From Liriodendron chinense (Eukaryota; Streptophyta; Magnoliopsida; Magnoliales; Magnoliaceae): 64,000 nucleotides of DNA. Below the pieces are notes generated by a model, which saw nothing but the letters and a program-made list of their open reading frames with translations, searched no databases and was not told the origin of the DNA. The translations under genes and the position numbers were made by a program. The stretch covers positions 1,984,001 to 2,048,000 of the forward strand of contig PVNU02003892.1 in the NCBI GenBank assembly GCA_003013855.2. The letters are read 5' to 3'. Position 1 is the first letter of the stretch. Every line of letters starts with the position of its first letter. Of the stretch, positions 47,040 through 56,838 are shown one piece after another.

Positions 47040-48088
47040 GTAAGCACCATATATCATTCTAGAGGTCGTTGAGCACAGCGAAGGTGCGCGTGTATATAGT
47101 GCGCGCACGGATCTATACCAAGCCCATTACGCCATAATTCATTGAGGTTGATCTCTGAAGTTGCAGTCTATCCTATAACAGTAGTCTCTCTTTATTCACC
47201 CCAAGAATGAACTGTCCTTTGTTTCACGGGATGTATTTCATTAATTCGCAAGTGAAAACACCAAAAGGTGGAAAACGATTTAAAGAAAGAAATCTTAGAT
47301 CGATTAGAACAGAAGGATGATTAGTTCTAGATTTTTTAAGATGAGTTTTTAGCAAAACTGTGCCTAAAAAACTACACATCAATGAGAGCCACCTTTGAGG
47401 ACATTCAGGTGGTAAAAAATACAAAAACCAATGCAATAAAAAGAATTGTAGATTATCTAAATCAGCATAAGGACGTGGAGGAGTATGATATCGAGCAATT
47501 ACAAGGCCTTCGGTATCTAATAACCTTGCTTCTGCTCGCTGTTGGCGCACCTCTCCTGACTATTCCACATTTATTTCGGAATAATCTTTTTAAGAGGTAC
47601 GACAAACTATTTTGATAAGGAGGAATTTCATGCTTCTTTTCAAGTGCAGTAGTATCGAGGAACCGCGACCCAGGGCTAGGGTGGGGCAGGCCAACGAAAT
47701 ATAACACAATAGAAGTGTTCGCTCTGCCATGTAAGATCCTTAAACCTACCATGGCCACCATCTGTGACCTATTTTCGTGCTCTTCCCTGCCCAGGAAAGT
47801 AGCACATTCTGGCTTGAGAGCGGCGGGCAGGTGAGTGGTAAGAGTCACTCCAGCTTAGATTTTTGGATTGTCCAGAGCGAGGTGGGGGCTTGCACCACTT
47901 CCTCCATGGTTAAGGTTGCTTTGTGAAACTAGTTGACGAAAGGCGGCGAAAACCCCTGAAAGGGAATCCAACGAGTCTACCATTTAATTAACAGGGCCCC
48001 CAGATGAAACGATGGTGCGAACAAGTAGCTATTGCCCAAAGAAGAATGGAGGCTTTCCTTTTTTGAAACTCTCTCTTGGGCAAAACTA
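47040..48088 (+). other. Unassigned balanced-composition segment, possibly organelle-derived
   Basis: Base composition and word use differ from the neighbouring repeats: no foldback words and moderate GC. It includes a 77-codon frame at 47382-47615 (MRATFEDIQVVKNTKTN, then a hydrophobic LLLLAVGAPLLTIPHLF segment) with a GATAAGGAGG stretch right after its stop. The style reminds me of plant mitochondrial DNA, but I recognise no mitochondrial gene. The copia LTR begins at 48094 after the ATGGT duplication. Confidence 0.25.
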
Positions 48089-48093
48089 ATGGT
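48089..48093 (-). repeat. Target-site duplication of the copia element, inverted copy
   Basis: The + strand ATGGT is ACCAT on the minus strand, directly after the LTR's terminal CACAACA. It matches ACCAT at 30401-30405. Confidence 0.8.
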
Positions 48094-48682
48094 TGTTGTG
48101 CAGCACGCCAACAACGCCGGTGAATCGAGATCCAATTTTCGGTCTCACCCGTAAACGATAAACATGAAGAAATAACAACTAGATGCGGAATTGAAACAAA
48201 CCAGTAGCCTATAAGATAGAATTTTCATGGAAAAAACCCCAACAAGGGTAAAAAACCACGGGTGCAAAGTTTCACTATGAAGAAAACAAAGTTACAAGCA
48301 ATACACTTACCTTCCCTGATGCTCCTATGCACAGAGATGTCCCTTTTTGCTAACCCCTTCTTTCTTTCTGACCTTGGACGTATAGAAACCCTAATCACAT
48401 ACCCTAATCTCGAGTTACACCCCTTTTTATAGTAAAATACGGAAATAGAACCTAAAATAGGAAAGCCCGTGAAACACTTCGCGTCCGGTCGGGCGCCCGG
48501 TCAGGCTTGGTCGAGCGTTCGCCCAATGTAGAAATCTTCTAGCGAGCTTAGCAAGAAAAGGCTTGAATTTCGGACGTCCGACCAAACCTGGTCGGGCGCT
48601 CGCCCTGGGCACCGGGAGCCCGATCCACTTGACCGTTGGGCGCCCAACCACTTCCTGGTGAGATTAGCTCTACACCTTAACA
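48094..48682 (-). repeat. 3' LTR of the Ty1/copia element (589 bp), inverted
   Basis: On the minus strand it starts TGTTAAGGTGTAGAGC and ends GCTGCACAACA, collinear with 30406-30992 over its full length with scattered differences, many C/T and G/A. The GGGCGCCCGACC-type dyads are present at 48488-48650. A polypurine-like AAGTGGGAGAT lies just before it (minus strand; + strand about 48683-48693). Confidence 0.88.
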
Positions 48683-48752
48683 ATCTCCCACTTAGAGACA
48701 CATCACCGTAGTTCTTCGTCTTCTACATCCGGAGTGCACCACCTCCTCGTCT

Positions 48753-50287
48753 TCAAGCCTGAAGACCAATCAAAGTTGAACAGAGCTTGAGCTTCTCCCA
48801 TGTGACCGCCTTGGTCAATATATCCGCAGGGTTGTCACTTGTATGAATCTTCTTCAAAGTAATCGATCCATCTTCCAGTAACGAATGTATGAAGTGATAT
48901 CTGATGTTAATATGCTTGGTCCTTAAATGAAAGGCTGAATTCTTAGCCAAGTGTATTGCACTTTGTAGACTGTCACTGTACAGCTTGCAATCTGCTTGCT
49001 TCTTCCCCAACTCTTTCATAAAACCTTGCATCCACACCATCTCCTTGTACACTTCTGTAGCTACAACATACTCTGCTTCCGTTGTACTGATGGACTACTA
49101 TCTTCTGTAATTGAGAGACTCAATTGACTGCAGCACTACCCAGAGTAAAGACATACCCTGTAGTACTCCTTCTGCTGTCAATATCCCTTGCCAAATCTGA
49201 ATCGACATAGCATTGTAGTTCGATTTTTGATCCTCCATAACACAGCCCTACATCCATAGTACCTACCAGGTATCTAAGGATCCACTTCATAGCTTCCCAA
49301 TGTTCCTTTCCGAGGTTGTTCGTGAACCTGCTAACAACTCCCACTGTTTGAGTAATATCTGGCCTCGTGCTAACCATAGCATACATGAGGCTTCCTATAG
49401 CTGACATGTAAGGGAATTTAGTCATGTAGTCCCGTTCTTCCTGCATCTTCGCACCTTGCTCCTTTGAAAGCTTGAAGTGATTGCTAATGGAGTGCTAATT
49501 GGCTTAGCACCTCCTATGCTAAATCGATCAAGTACCTTGGCTATGTACTCTGACTGTGACAAAACTAGCTTCTTGTTTTTCCTATCACATTTTATCCTCA
49601 TGCCTAGAATTTGTTTTGCAACTCCTAAATCTTTCATGGCAAATTCTCTAGACAGTTGTCTTTTGATATCTGATATGTCCTTCATGCTTGATTCGGCTAC
49701 AAGCATATCATCAACGTATAGACGAAAGATGATGTACGACATATCAAACTTCTTCAAGTAGCAACAGTGGTCTGCATGACATCTTTTGAACTCGTTTTCC
49801 GACATGAAACTGTCGAACTTCTTGTACCACTGTCTCGGGGCCTGCTTCAGGCCATATAGACTATTTTTCAGTCTACACACCTTATTCTCCTTTCCTAGTG
49901 ACACGCATCTTGTCGGCTGATGCATATATATCTCTTCTTCAAAATTCTCATGAAGAAAGGCTTGTCTTAACATCTAGCTAGTTCTAGATGTAAGTCCTCT
50001 ATAGCCACTATACTCAAGACCATGCGAATCGTAGACATCTTCACCACTGGTGAAAATATTTCAGTGAAGTTGATATCTGCCTTTTGTTTGAAACCTTTCA
50101 CAAGCCAATTTGGCCTTGTATCGCTTTGAACCATTATACTCCTCCTTCAGTCTGTAAACCCACTTGTTATGAAGAGCTTTCTTACCCTTAGGTAGAGTGA
50201 TTAGCTCCCACGTACGATTGGACTCAAGAGAGTTCATCTCATCATCCATGGCCTGCTCCCACTTAACCCGTGTATCTAACTGTGATT
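48753..50287 (-). pseudogene. Ty1/copia reverse transcriptase and RNase H (3' half, inverted)
   Basis: Minus-strand order: RT begins with KWEQAMDDEMNSLESNRTWE (about 50225-50270, reading on from QLDTRV) and ALHNKWVYRLK; then a frameshifted middle (50050-49980); AFLHENFEEEIYMHQP, SLYGLKQAPRQWY and the catalytic YVDDML (about 49700-49720); then SAIGSLMYAMVSTRPD; and RNase H with CYVDSDLARD, CKLYSDSLQSAIHLAKN and LRTKHINIRYHF to the stop at 48753. Four frames are needed, so it is inactive. It starts precisely where the + strand copia half at 33340-35340 ends. Confidence 0.87.
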
Positions 50288-50420
50288 TGGATCTTCTTAA
50301 GGTTTGGAATCGAGCCCTAAAATGATATAGGAAAACAGATGGACCGTGTGGATATACAAAAAAAATTACATTAAGGTGGCCCCCACACAGTTAGGGTAAC
50401 ACCCACTAAGTTGTTATTGC
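50288..50420. repeat. Right arm of a foldback repeat abutting the copia break
   Basis: TTTGGATCTTCTTAAGG, GAGCCCTAAAATGATAT, GGACCGTGTGGATATAC and TTACATTAAGGTGGCCCCCAC follow the family order of a right arm. The left arm and centre are missing here. The CATTAAGGTGG variant is shared with the arm at 35337-35600. Confidence 0.6.
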
Positions 50421-50880
50421 TAATTCGCTCCCCACAGGGAGGGAATCCGTTGCTGAGCGAATTAATTCGAGACGTCCAAGTTGAAGAGATGCGCACAGTG
50501 TCGGACAACCTGTTCTAATTCTAGATCAACACCGCTCAGCGCGCGAATTGGTGGCTGCAAGTGGTTTAGTAAGGAATACACCGATGGGTCCTTGGAAGTT
50601 TTTAATGGTGGGCATTCTATCACCCCTGTTTTCTACAGTGTGATCCACCTGAGATTTCAATCTGCTTTATTTGAAATTAGCTAGAAAAACGGATGGACGG
50701 CATGGATAAGCAGAGAATACGTTAATGTGGGCCCTGTTGACGCTGAAAACTGGTCAACAGACAATGTGAGATGATTTGTGTATGGAGGAATGATCGTCAC
50801 CACTGATGTCCTTCGCAGTATTGAAGAATGAGCTTGGATCAGAGGTTCGTCTTTGATCCTGTAAAACACCACAGGATGTG

Positions 50881-50932
50881 CCGTGGTAGGTCGATCACCG
50901 TCTCCCTAACCGTGGTAGGTCGATCAGAGGTG
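50881..50932 (+). repeat. Two short copies of the gypsy LTR edge sequence
   Basis: CGTGGTAGGTCGATCACCG followed by TCTCCCTAACC (50882-50911) and again CGTGGTAGGTCGATCA (50911-50926) duplicate bases found just inside the CRM-like LTR (50985-51014, 56185-56214). They sit 40-90 bp outside the element's left boundary. Confidence 0.8.
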
Positions 50933-50970
50933 CTCGCCGTAGTGGATTGCACATAAACATCATGGTGGGA

Positions 50971-51642
50971 TGACGCAGAGAGGACGTGGTAGGTCGATCA
51001 CCGTCTCCCTAACCGATGGTTTCTCGATAAAAGATAAAAAGAGGAAATAAATTCCGAATAATTGCTTTATTGATGATTGAATGAATAAATAACGAAATTA
51101 CAATGCATATAAATAGGAAACTAACCCTAGGTAAAGTATCAGAATCCAACTCTAACTTAAACTCCTAGAAAACACCACTTACTATAAATAGTAAACTTAC
51201 TATTTATAGAAGTCGTTCAATCCTACTAGAACTCTTGGTTTTCGGCCAAAAATAGAAAGTTATCAAACGGCCTCAACCACATTATTCTACTAAATATTCT
51301 AAGCCCTTTTCATGTTGGGCACTAACTCTAAAGCGCTACAGATGCAAAGTTATGATCGAATTAAAACTTACTATAAATAGTAAAACTGAAAATAAACTAG
51401 CCTAATGACCGTCGATACGATCGAATCTCGCGATTCCGGCCTGGGCAACCCGGCATAGTGGGGTTAGTTGGCTAAAGTAGCTCGAGCTACCCCAAATTGA
51501 TATATTATACGTCCCGTAACTCATTCCGGATTGTGAGATACGGCTGATTTACGGTCCTGGCGGTCCGGATCACTTTCGACCCCGACCGGTCTTCTTTTGC
51601 TCCATCTGGGCCATGAAATAATCAGCGGCCCGTTCTACATCA
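50971..51642 (-). repeat. 3' LTR of the CRM-like element (672 bp)
   Basis: + strand TGACGCAGAGAGGACGTGG to CGTTCTACATCA. Nearly identical to the other LTR, except for about 15 bp absent near 51028 (the CAACGAGAAGAAA segment present at 56228) and a 22-bp duplication of ACTTACTATAAATAGTAA-type sequence near 51175. Contains the final 24 codons of the integrase frame (51570-51642). Confidence 0.93.
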
Positions 51643-52676
51643 GTCTCCTCCACTTCGAAAGAACTCGACCCCGAGTTCTCGTCCAGCTTTGGTTCATGAT
51701 ATTCATACAGATCTGCCATATTGAAAGTCCTTGAAATCTCTATGTCATCCGGAAGATCAACAACATAGGCATTGTCATTGATCTTACGAATGATCGGTAC
51801 CGGTCCAATCTTCTTGTGTTTCAACTTGTTGTAAGTCCTGGTAGGAAATTGCTCTTTACGTAGGTGGACCATCACCTGATCACCTATTTCGAACACTTTG
51901 GTGCGTCGATGCTTGTTGGCCGCTTCTTTGTACTTCTCGTTTGAAGTCTGTAATTTGTTACGCACGTCTGCATGTATGTCCATGATTCGGTTTACCATAT
52001 GTTTAGCTATAATGCTCATGCCCAAAAGCTTGGGCAGGGGAACCAAATCGAGTGTGTGACGAGGCACGCACCCATAAACAATCTGGAACGGAGACTTTCC
52101 TGTCGATCGGTTTACTATGTTGTTGAACGCAAACTCTGCTTGAGCCAAGGCCATATCCCACTGCTTCGGTTTGTCACCTAAAAGGCAACGGATGAGATTC
52201 CCTAATGTGCGGTTGACCACCTCAGTCTGCCCATCTGTTTATGGATGATAAGCACTGCTGAAGTGAAGTCGTGTACCGAACCGATTCCACAAGGCTCGTC
52301 AAAAGTGGCTAACGAACTTTGTGTCCAGGTCTGAAGTGATCGTCTTAGGAATCCCATGTAGTCGCACAACCTCTCTGAAGAAAAGGTTTGCAACGTGTAC
52401 CGCATCAAAGGTCTTCTTGCATGGAATGAAGTGTGTCATCTTGGAGAATCGGTCTACCACCACGAACACTGAGTCCATGCCACGTTGTGTTCGTGGGAGC
52501 CCTAATACAAAATCCATAGATAAATCCTCCCAAGGAGCAACTGGCGCGGGTAATGGTGTGTAAAGACCTGTATTTTGAGATTGCCCCTTAGCGGTTTGAC
52601 AAATATGACATCGTTGTACCGCCCTGCTAATATCACGAGCAAGTTGTGGCCAGTAATACCGCTCTTCCACCATCAC
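51570..52676 (-). pseudogene. CRM-like integrase with C-terminal extension into the LTR
   Basis: Minus strand, one frame from 52676 (and upstream) to TGA at 51570-51572. Zinc-binding part with CHICQTAKG (about 52595-52620); core with SMDFVLGLPRT, VVDRFSKMTHFIPC and TSDLDTKFVSHF, then the expected acidic region after a TGA at 52299-52301 and a TAA at 52239-52241; C-terminal part with AQAEFAFNNIVNRSTGKSPF, VMVHLRKEQFP, YNKLKHKKIGPVPI and RTFNMADLYEYHEPK; then SGSSSFEVEETDVERAADYF and a basic tail KKTGRGRK. The tail crosses the polypurine tract and LTR boundary, which in the CRM family carries a targeting motif; centromere targeting here is inference. Confidence 0.85.
51643..51654 (-). other. 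Polypurine tract inside the integrase frame
   Basis: Minus strand AGTGGAGGAGAC directly before LTR start TGATGTAGAACGG; the same bases encode residues of FEVEET in the integrase frame. Confidence 0.75.
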
Positions 52677-53473
52677 TCGAGTCTTATCTCGTCCTAGATG
52701 ACCGCCGAGGCCACCGCCATGCAGCTCGATAATAATTTTTTTCCATAACGAACTCTGCGGAATGCAAAGTCGATTTCCTTTGAAGAGGAAACAATCTTGA
52801 ATTAGAATGTCACTCAGGTGACCCTCTTAGCACTTTTTCCATGCATCTACAAAATCCTCGTCGTTGACATAAAGTTCCTTGAGACAATCGAATCCGATCA
52901 CCTCATTTCTCACAGTGATAAGAAGAGATGCACATCGGCTAAGTGCATCGGCTACCTTGTTCTGCTGCCTTGACTTGTGTTTCAGAACAAACGTGAATTC
53001 CTGTAAAAATGAAATCCATCTAGCATGCATACGATTCACGTTAGTCTGAGTATTGACAAATTTTAAGGCCTGATGATCAGTGTACAGTATAAATTCCCTT
53101 TGAATAAGATAATGGCGCCAATGGCGTAGTGCCTGAACCACTGCATATAATTCAAGCTCATAGGTCGACCACTTCTGTCATGCGTTACTGAGTTTCTCAC
53201 TGTAAAAGGCAACTAGTCTACCTTCCTGAGAAAGGACTCCCCCAATGCCGACAATAGATGCGTCACATTCTACCTCAAACAACTTATCGAAATTAGGGAG
53301 TACCAGGACCGGGGTAGTAGACAACCGATGTTTAATTTCTACAAAACTCTTCTCTACCCCTTCGGTCCATTGAAATGGACCCTTCTTCATACAGTCGGTA
53401 ATCGGTGCGACGATACTGCTGAAGTTCCGCACAAACGTAAGATAGAAGGTCACCAACCCATGAAAACTTCATA
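52677..53473 (-). pseudogene. CRM-like RNase H and connection to integrase
   Basis: Minus strand: GLVTFYLTFVRNFSSIVAPITD marks the end of RT/thumb, followed by GPFQWTEGVEKSF, then RNase H with FEVECDASIVGIGGVLSQEGR (D and E catalytic region), ELYAVVQALRHWRHYL, FILYTDHQALKF and HARWISFLQEF, then NKVADALSR. Stops: TGA 53469-53471, TGA 53178-53180, TAA 52827-52829, all in the same frame as the integrase. Downstream the frame continues with a GGGLGGHLGRDKT stretch (about 52690-52725) into the zinc-binding region. Confidence 0.85.
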
Positions 53474-54194
53474 CCTCATGAATGTTCGTCAGAGTCGGCC
53501 AATCCCGAATAGTTCAAACTTTCTCTTCGTCCACTCGGATACCCGTGGACAACACAATGAACCCCAGAAACAATAATCGATTAATTAAGAAGCTACACTT
53601 TTTCAGATTTAAGTATAGCTTGTTGTCAGCCAACACTTGTAACACTTTTCTGATGTGGGTCATGTGCTTCGTTTCATCCTGACTGTATATTAGGAGGTCG
53701 TCAAAGTAAACGACAACAAAACGGCCAATGAACGGCTTCAACACTTAGTTCATTAAACGCATGAAGGTGCTTAATGCGTTGGTCAAACCGAAAGATATAA
53801 CCAGCCACTTATATAGCCCTTCCTTGGTCTTGAAGGCCGTTTTCCACTCGTCACCTGGTCTACTACGGATTTGATGGTAACCACTCCGTAAGTCCAGTTT
53901 TGAGAACACCTTAGAGCCCTCGAGCATATCAAGCATGTCATCCAACCGCGGTATTGAAAATCAATATTTAACTGTTATTTTATTGATCGTGTGGTTATCG
54001 ATACACATGCGCCAAGTTCCGTCTTTCTTTGGGGTAAGGAGTGCCGGAATGGTACACGGGCTCATGCTCTCTTTGATGAGACCCTTACGGATCAGTTCCT
54101 CCACTTGTCCCTGTAGAATTTCACACTCTTTCGGACTCGTCCAATAGTGTGGTCAGTTCGGCAAACTAGACCTTGGGACAAGGTCGATGTGATG
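53474..54194 (-). pseudogene. CRM-like reverse transcriptase
   Basis: Minus strand: PHYWTSPKE and GQVEELIRKGLIKESMSPC (about 54060-54150), TPKKDGTWRMCIDN (about 53990-54035), FSKLDLRSGYHQIR (about 53865-53905), VISFGLTNALSTFMRLMN (about 53748-53805) and the catalytic VVYFDDLLIYS (about 53690-53722), followed by LGFIVLSTGIRVDEEKV. Stops at 54153-54155, 53961-53963, 53745-53747 and 53514-53516; the frame is otherwise continuous. Confidence 0.9.
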
Positions 54195-54790
54195 TTATAT
54201 GTCTCGTATGAGAGGCAACTCATCAGGTAAATCTCCAAGCCAAGTACTTCGAAATTCGTCTAGCAACAGTTTAAGGCGTTGAGGAATATTAGAGGATCCC
54301 GACTCCTCGCCTTTTACCATAACAGCATAGATTTCGCCTGTGTCCTTTGATTCCTTAACAAACTCGCGAATGGTAAGGAGAGAGTTCTCCTCCACTTTAG
54401 AAGTTTCGAGGTGTTTTTCTGGTATCATAAGAGCCAAAATAATTTTTTGACCATCCTTGATAAACATGTATATGTTTTTCCGTCCACCATGTGTCACATC
54501 TCGATCCGATTGCCATGGCCGCCCGAGTAACATGTGGCAGGCTTCCATGTCAACCACATTACAGAGGACCTCGTCCTTATAACTTTTATCAATGGAAAAC
54601 GAGATAATTCATTGATGAGTTACCTTTGTCTCGTTCACCTTCTTGATCCAACCGATCGAGTAAGGGGTAGGGTGCTTTGTCATAGGCAGATGTAACTTAT
54701 CCACCATAATCTTCGAGACGATATTTTCACTACTCCCACTATCTATGATCACATCACAGATTTTGCCCTGCACGGTGCACTTTGTGCAGA
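54195..54790 (-). pseudogene. CRM-like aspartic protease region
   Basis: Minus strand: GKICDVIIDSGSSENIVSK carries the D-S-G active-site motif (about 54715-54765), followed by the flap region, VVDMEACHMLLGRPWQSDR (about 54505-54555) with the second conserved L-L-G-R-P-W, and a linker to RT with LPDELPLIRDI. Stops TGA 54609-54611 and TAA 54195-54197. The protease matures the gag-pol polyprotein. Confidence 0.87.
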
Positions 54791-56169
54791 AGATATTATG
54801 TCGTTGTGGGTGCACTTCCTTCCTGGGAGCGTAAAGTAGTCGTCTCACTACTAGCGACTCCCCATGATCTTCAGTTAGCCAATCTACATCTTCTGTGTCC
54901 CCCTCTTCAGCCTGTTCCAATTCAGGGTTTCCTTCCGTTATTTCATCATCCGCGCCACCTTCGTTCGTAATTAAGTGGGTTGCAGGGCGTTGAGGACAAG
55001 CGTTCGACCAGTGACCTGGTTGGCCACAATGGAGACAATGGCCTGGCCTTGGTTGACCATATGGGTTGGGGATCCTGCAGGGACCCACTGTAATGGGAGC
55101 TGCACGTTGAGGTCTTAAGGGACCGCTTCCCCAGTCCCGGTTCGTGACGGTAGGAGGTTGAGGACGCCCTCTTATAGGCTCCTTGCCTTTGGCCAATGTT
55201 GTATCTTGAGTAGGTCCGGTGATAAGATTTCGTGTTGCCGGATAGGGTCGAGCAGGGGTCCGCGACAACTGTGTTTCTGCTCGGGTGGCCAATTGGTTGG
55301 CCTCACTCAACATCCAGACTGGATGCATCTGGACCCGATCCTAGATTGCAAATCGCAACCCACCAATGAATCGTGATACTTATTGTGCCTCTGATTCCGA
55401 TAAATTATTCGTGTAGCCAATCGCTGGAATTCTTCAAGATATTCGGCTACGGTTCGATTTCCCTGACGACAATTTTGATATTGTTGGAACAAAATTTGTT
55501 CATAGTCTCTAGGGAGGAATCGAGCTCTAAGAAGCTGTCTCATCCGAGGCCAGGTTCGGATGGGTGTCTTATTCTGACGGGTGCGAGAAACCTGTAGGTT
55601 TTCCTACCATGCTGAAGCACTGGATTTAAATTTATATGCAATTAGTTTTACCTTCTTGTCGTCCGGCACTTCTATATAGTCGAAGTATCGTTCGACCTCT
55701 GCCAACCAGTCGAGGAACTCCTCTATTCAAAGTAGGCCATTAAAGCTTGGAAGATCAGCTTTGCCCCGATAATCTCGTTCTGCTCGTTCCACACGCTCAT
55801 TCCCTAGCGCAGGTCGTCGACGTCGTACCAAAATGTCTTTGACCTCGTCATCGCTTGGTTCTGAATCGTCCGGTGTAACCCTACGATTATCCACCTGGAT
55901 GCTCTACGGACAACAGGATTGTCCCGTATAGCAACTGTTGGTGGTTGTTGGTCGCCTTGGGCTCGAAAAGGAGCTAGCGATGCCGCAATCTGGTCGAGGG
56001 TCGACTGTATACCTTGCAGGATCAACCGGTTCTCCTGTCGTGCTGCTTCGAATGCTGCCTCGAAAGCTGTCGCCGTTAGATAGTCCCTTGGAGCATCGTC
56101 CTTAGGATGAGGATCCAACCCTTCATTAGAGGTCATCGTCCTGAGGAAGAAACCTCTCTCTGATACCAA
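54791..56169 (-). pseudogene. CRM-like gag with zinc knuckle
   Basis: Minus strand. The N-terminal part opens at about 56130 (TMTSNEGLDPHPKDDAPRD) and has a helical IQSTLDQIAASL stretch. The capsid-like block RQLLRARFLPRDYEQILFQQ and VAEYLEEFQRLATR (55400-55540) is typical of Ty3/gypsy gag. A frameshift near 55405-55415 returns the sense to the pol frame, with TAA 55380-55382 and TAG 55341-55343. Then MLSEANQLATRAETQLSRTP and a zinc knuckle CLHCGQPGHWSNAC (about 55008-55050). The segment 55550-55800 contains stops and indels. Gag assembles the particle and binds RNA. Confidence 0.85.
56158..56168 (-). other. Primer binding site, initiator-Met tRNA
   Basis: The + strand CTCTGATACCA reads TGGTATCAGAG on the minus strand, one base from the LTR edge at 56170. 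Confidence 0.9.
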
Positions 56170-56838
56170 TGACGTAGGGAGGACGTGGTAGGTCGATCAC
56201 CGTCTCCCTAACCGATGGTTTCTCGAATCAACGAGAAGAAATAAAAGATAAAAAGAGGAAATAAATTCTGAATAATTGCTTTATTGATGATTGAATGAAT
56301 AAATAACGAAATTACAATGCATATAAATAGGAAACTAACCCTAGGTAAAGTATCAGAATCCAACTCCAACTTAAACTCCTAGAAGACGCAACTTACTATT
56401 TATAGAAGTCGTTCAATCCTACTAGAACTCTTAGTTTTCGGCCAAAAATAGAAAGTTATCAAACGGCCTCAACCACGTTGTTCTACTAAATATTCTAAGC
56501 CCTTTTCATGTTGGGCACTAACTCTAAAGCCCTACAGATGCAAAGTTATGATCGAATTAAAACTTACTATAAATAGTAAAACTGAAAATAAACTAGCCTA
56601 ATGACCGTCGATACGGTCGAATCTCGCGATTCCGGCCTGGGCAACTCGGCATAGCGGGGTTGGTTGGCTAAAGTAGCTCAAGCTACCCCAAATTGATATA
56701 TTATACGTCCCGTAACTCATTCCGGATTGTGAGATACGGCCAATTTACGGTCCTGGCGGTCTGGATCACTTTCGACCCCGACCGGTCTTCTTTTGCTCCA
56801 TCTGGGCCATGAAATAATCAGCGACCCGTTCTACATCA
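56170..56838 (-). repeat. 5' LTR of the CRM-like element (669 bp)
   Basis: + strand TGACGTAGGGAGGACGTGG to CCGTTCTACATCA. Nearly identical to 50971-51642. A CCGACCGGTC half-dyad lies about 60 bp from the U3 edge (56779-56788). Confidence 0.93.

Noticed and set aside
47382..47615. Bacterial-style gene with ribosome binding site (GATAAGGAGG)
   Set aside because: The purine motif follows the stop codon, and the context is plant nuclear; kept only as a weak hint of organelle origin.
50881..51020. Possible CRISPR-like short spaced repeats
   Set aside because: Plant nuclear DNA; the repeated words are copies of the gypsy LTR edge with irregular spacing.
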